Part shown: positions 5,151 to 5,204 of the stretch, piece by piece | Layout of the letters: every line of letters begins with the position of its first letter | Position numbering within the stretch: position 1 is the first letter of the stretch | Source: Chloroflexi bacterium RBG_16_72_14 | Lineage (GTDB): Bacteria; Chloroflexota; Limnocylindria; Limnocylindrales; CSP1-4 | Assembly: GCA_001797035.1 (NCBI GenBank) | Contig: MGOE01000021.1 | Span: 399 to 5,602 of the forward strand | DNA length: 5,204 nt | Direction: 5' to 3' | Position numbers and translations under genes: made by a program | Notes under the pieces: model-generated | The model's database searches: none | Told to the model about the DNA's origin: nothing | Seen by the model: the letters and a program-made list of their open reading frames with translations, nothing else

Positions 5151-5204
5151 TCAGTCGACATGGACTCCGCCGTCGTAGAGGTCGAGGACCCCATGGCTCG
5201 TCGG
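5151..5204 (-). CDS. C-terminal end of an unidentified protein (partial)
   Basis: An open minus-strand frame enters from the window end and stops at TGA (5153-5151). It gives 17 residues, PTSHGVLDLYDGGVHVD. Fourteen of the 17 codons end in G or C, as in the other genes here, and the peptide looks like an ordinary soluble C-terminus with a strand-turn-strand (VLDLYDGGVHV). Too little is present to name a family. It could be a chance frame, but its position, convergent with the UroD-like gene and with a stem-loop between them, fits a real gene end. Confidence 0.45.
   Translation of the reverse strand, partial: PTSHGVLDLYDGGVHVD

Noticed and set aside
1..5204. CRISPR array, insertion sequence, defence or toxin-antitoxin system
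   Set aside because: There are no spaced identical repeats, transposase motifs, terminal inverted repeats or recognisable toxin/antitoxin pairs; gene content and composition look uniformly chromosomal.

Overview
The window is very GC-rich with strong G/C bias at third codon positions. The overall style (TAnnnT-like -10 boxes, a GTG start, an OmpR-type regulator, short secreted and membrane-anchored proteins of unknown function, a UroD-like enzyme) suggests a free-living bacterium of the Chloroflexota (Limnocylindria-like) or Actinomycetota type. That placement is inference: there is no rRNA or other phylogenetic marker here.

Layout. (1) 1-493, minus: N-terminal part of an OmpR/PhoB-family response regulator, cut by the window start just as its DNA-binding domain begins. 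(2) 494-653: divergent intergenic region with inverted and 11-bp direct repeats that could be an operator. (3) 654-1064, plus: small secreted protein with a clear signal peptide and Shine-Dalgarno. (4) 1078-1108: strong stem-loop between convergent genes. (5) 1091-1597, minus: 168-aa cytoplasmic protein built from two similar segments (DUF6812-like). (6) 1598-1758: intergenic, with a pentamer repeat tract. (7) 1759-2937, minus: 392-aa protein with one membrane anchor and two related extracytoplasmic domains. (8) 2938-3125: intergenic, with an 11-bp direct repeat and a dyad. (9) 3126-3530, minus: 134-aa conserved small protein (DUF6855-like). (10) 3531-3729: divergent promoter region. (11) 3730-4893, plus: 387-aa uroporphyrinogen-decarboxylase/methyltransferase-superfamily protein, probably not HemE. 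(12) 4894-5150: no convincing gene, but a perfect 13-bp stem-loop. (13) 5151-5204, minus: the last 17 codons of a gene that continues past the window.

The genes do not form an obvious operon. Genes on the same strand are 161-188 bases apart, and each has its own upstream region. No defence system, mobile element, CRISPR array, tRNA or rRNA is visible. This looks like ordinary chromosome with several uncharacterised small proteins. The points most worth checking are the altered metal-ligand set of the UroD-like enzyme, the duplicated architecture of the two unknown proteins, and the repeat-type candidate operators. I do not see evidence for a new multi-gene system.
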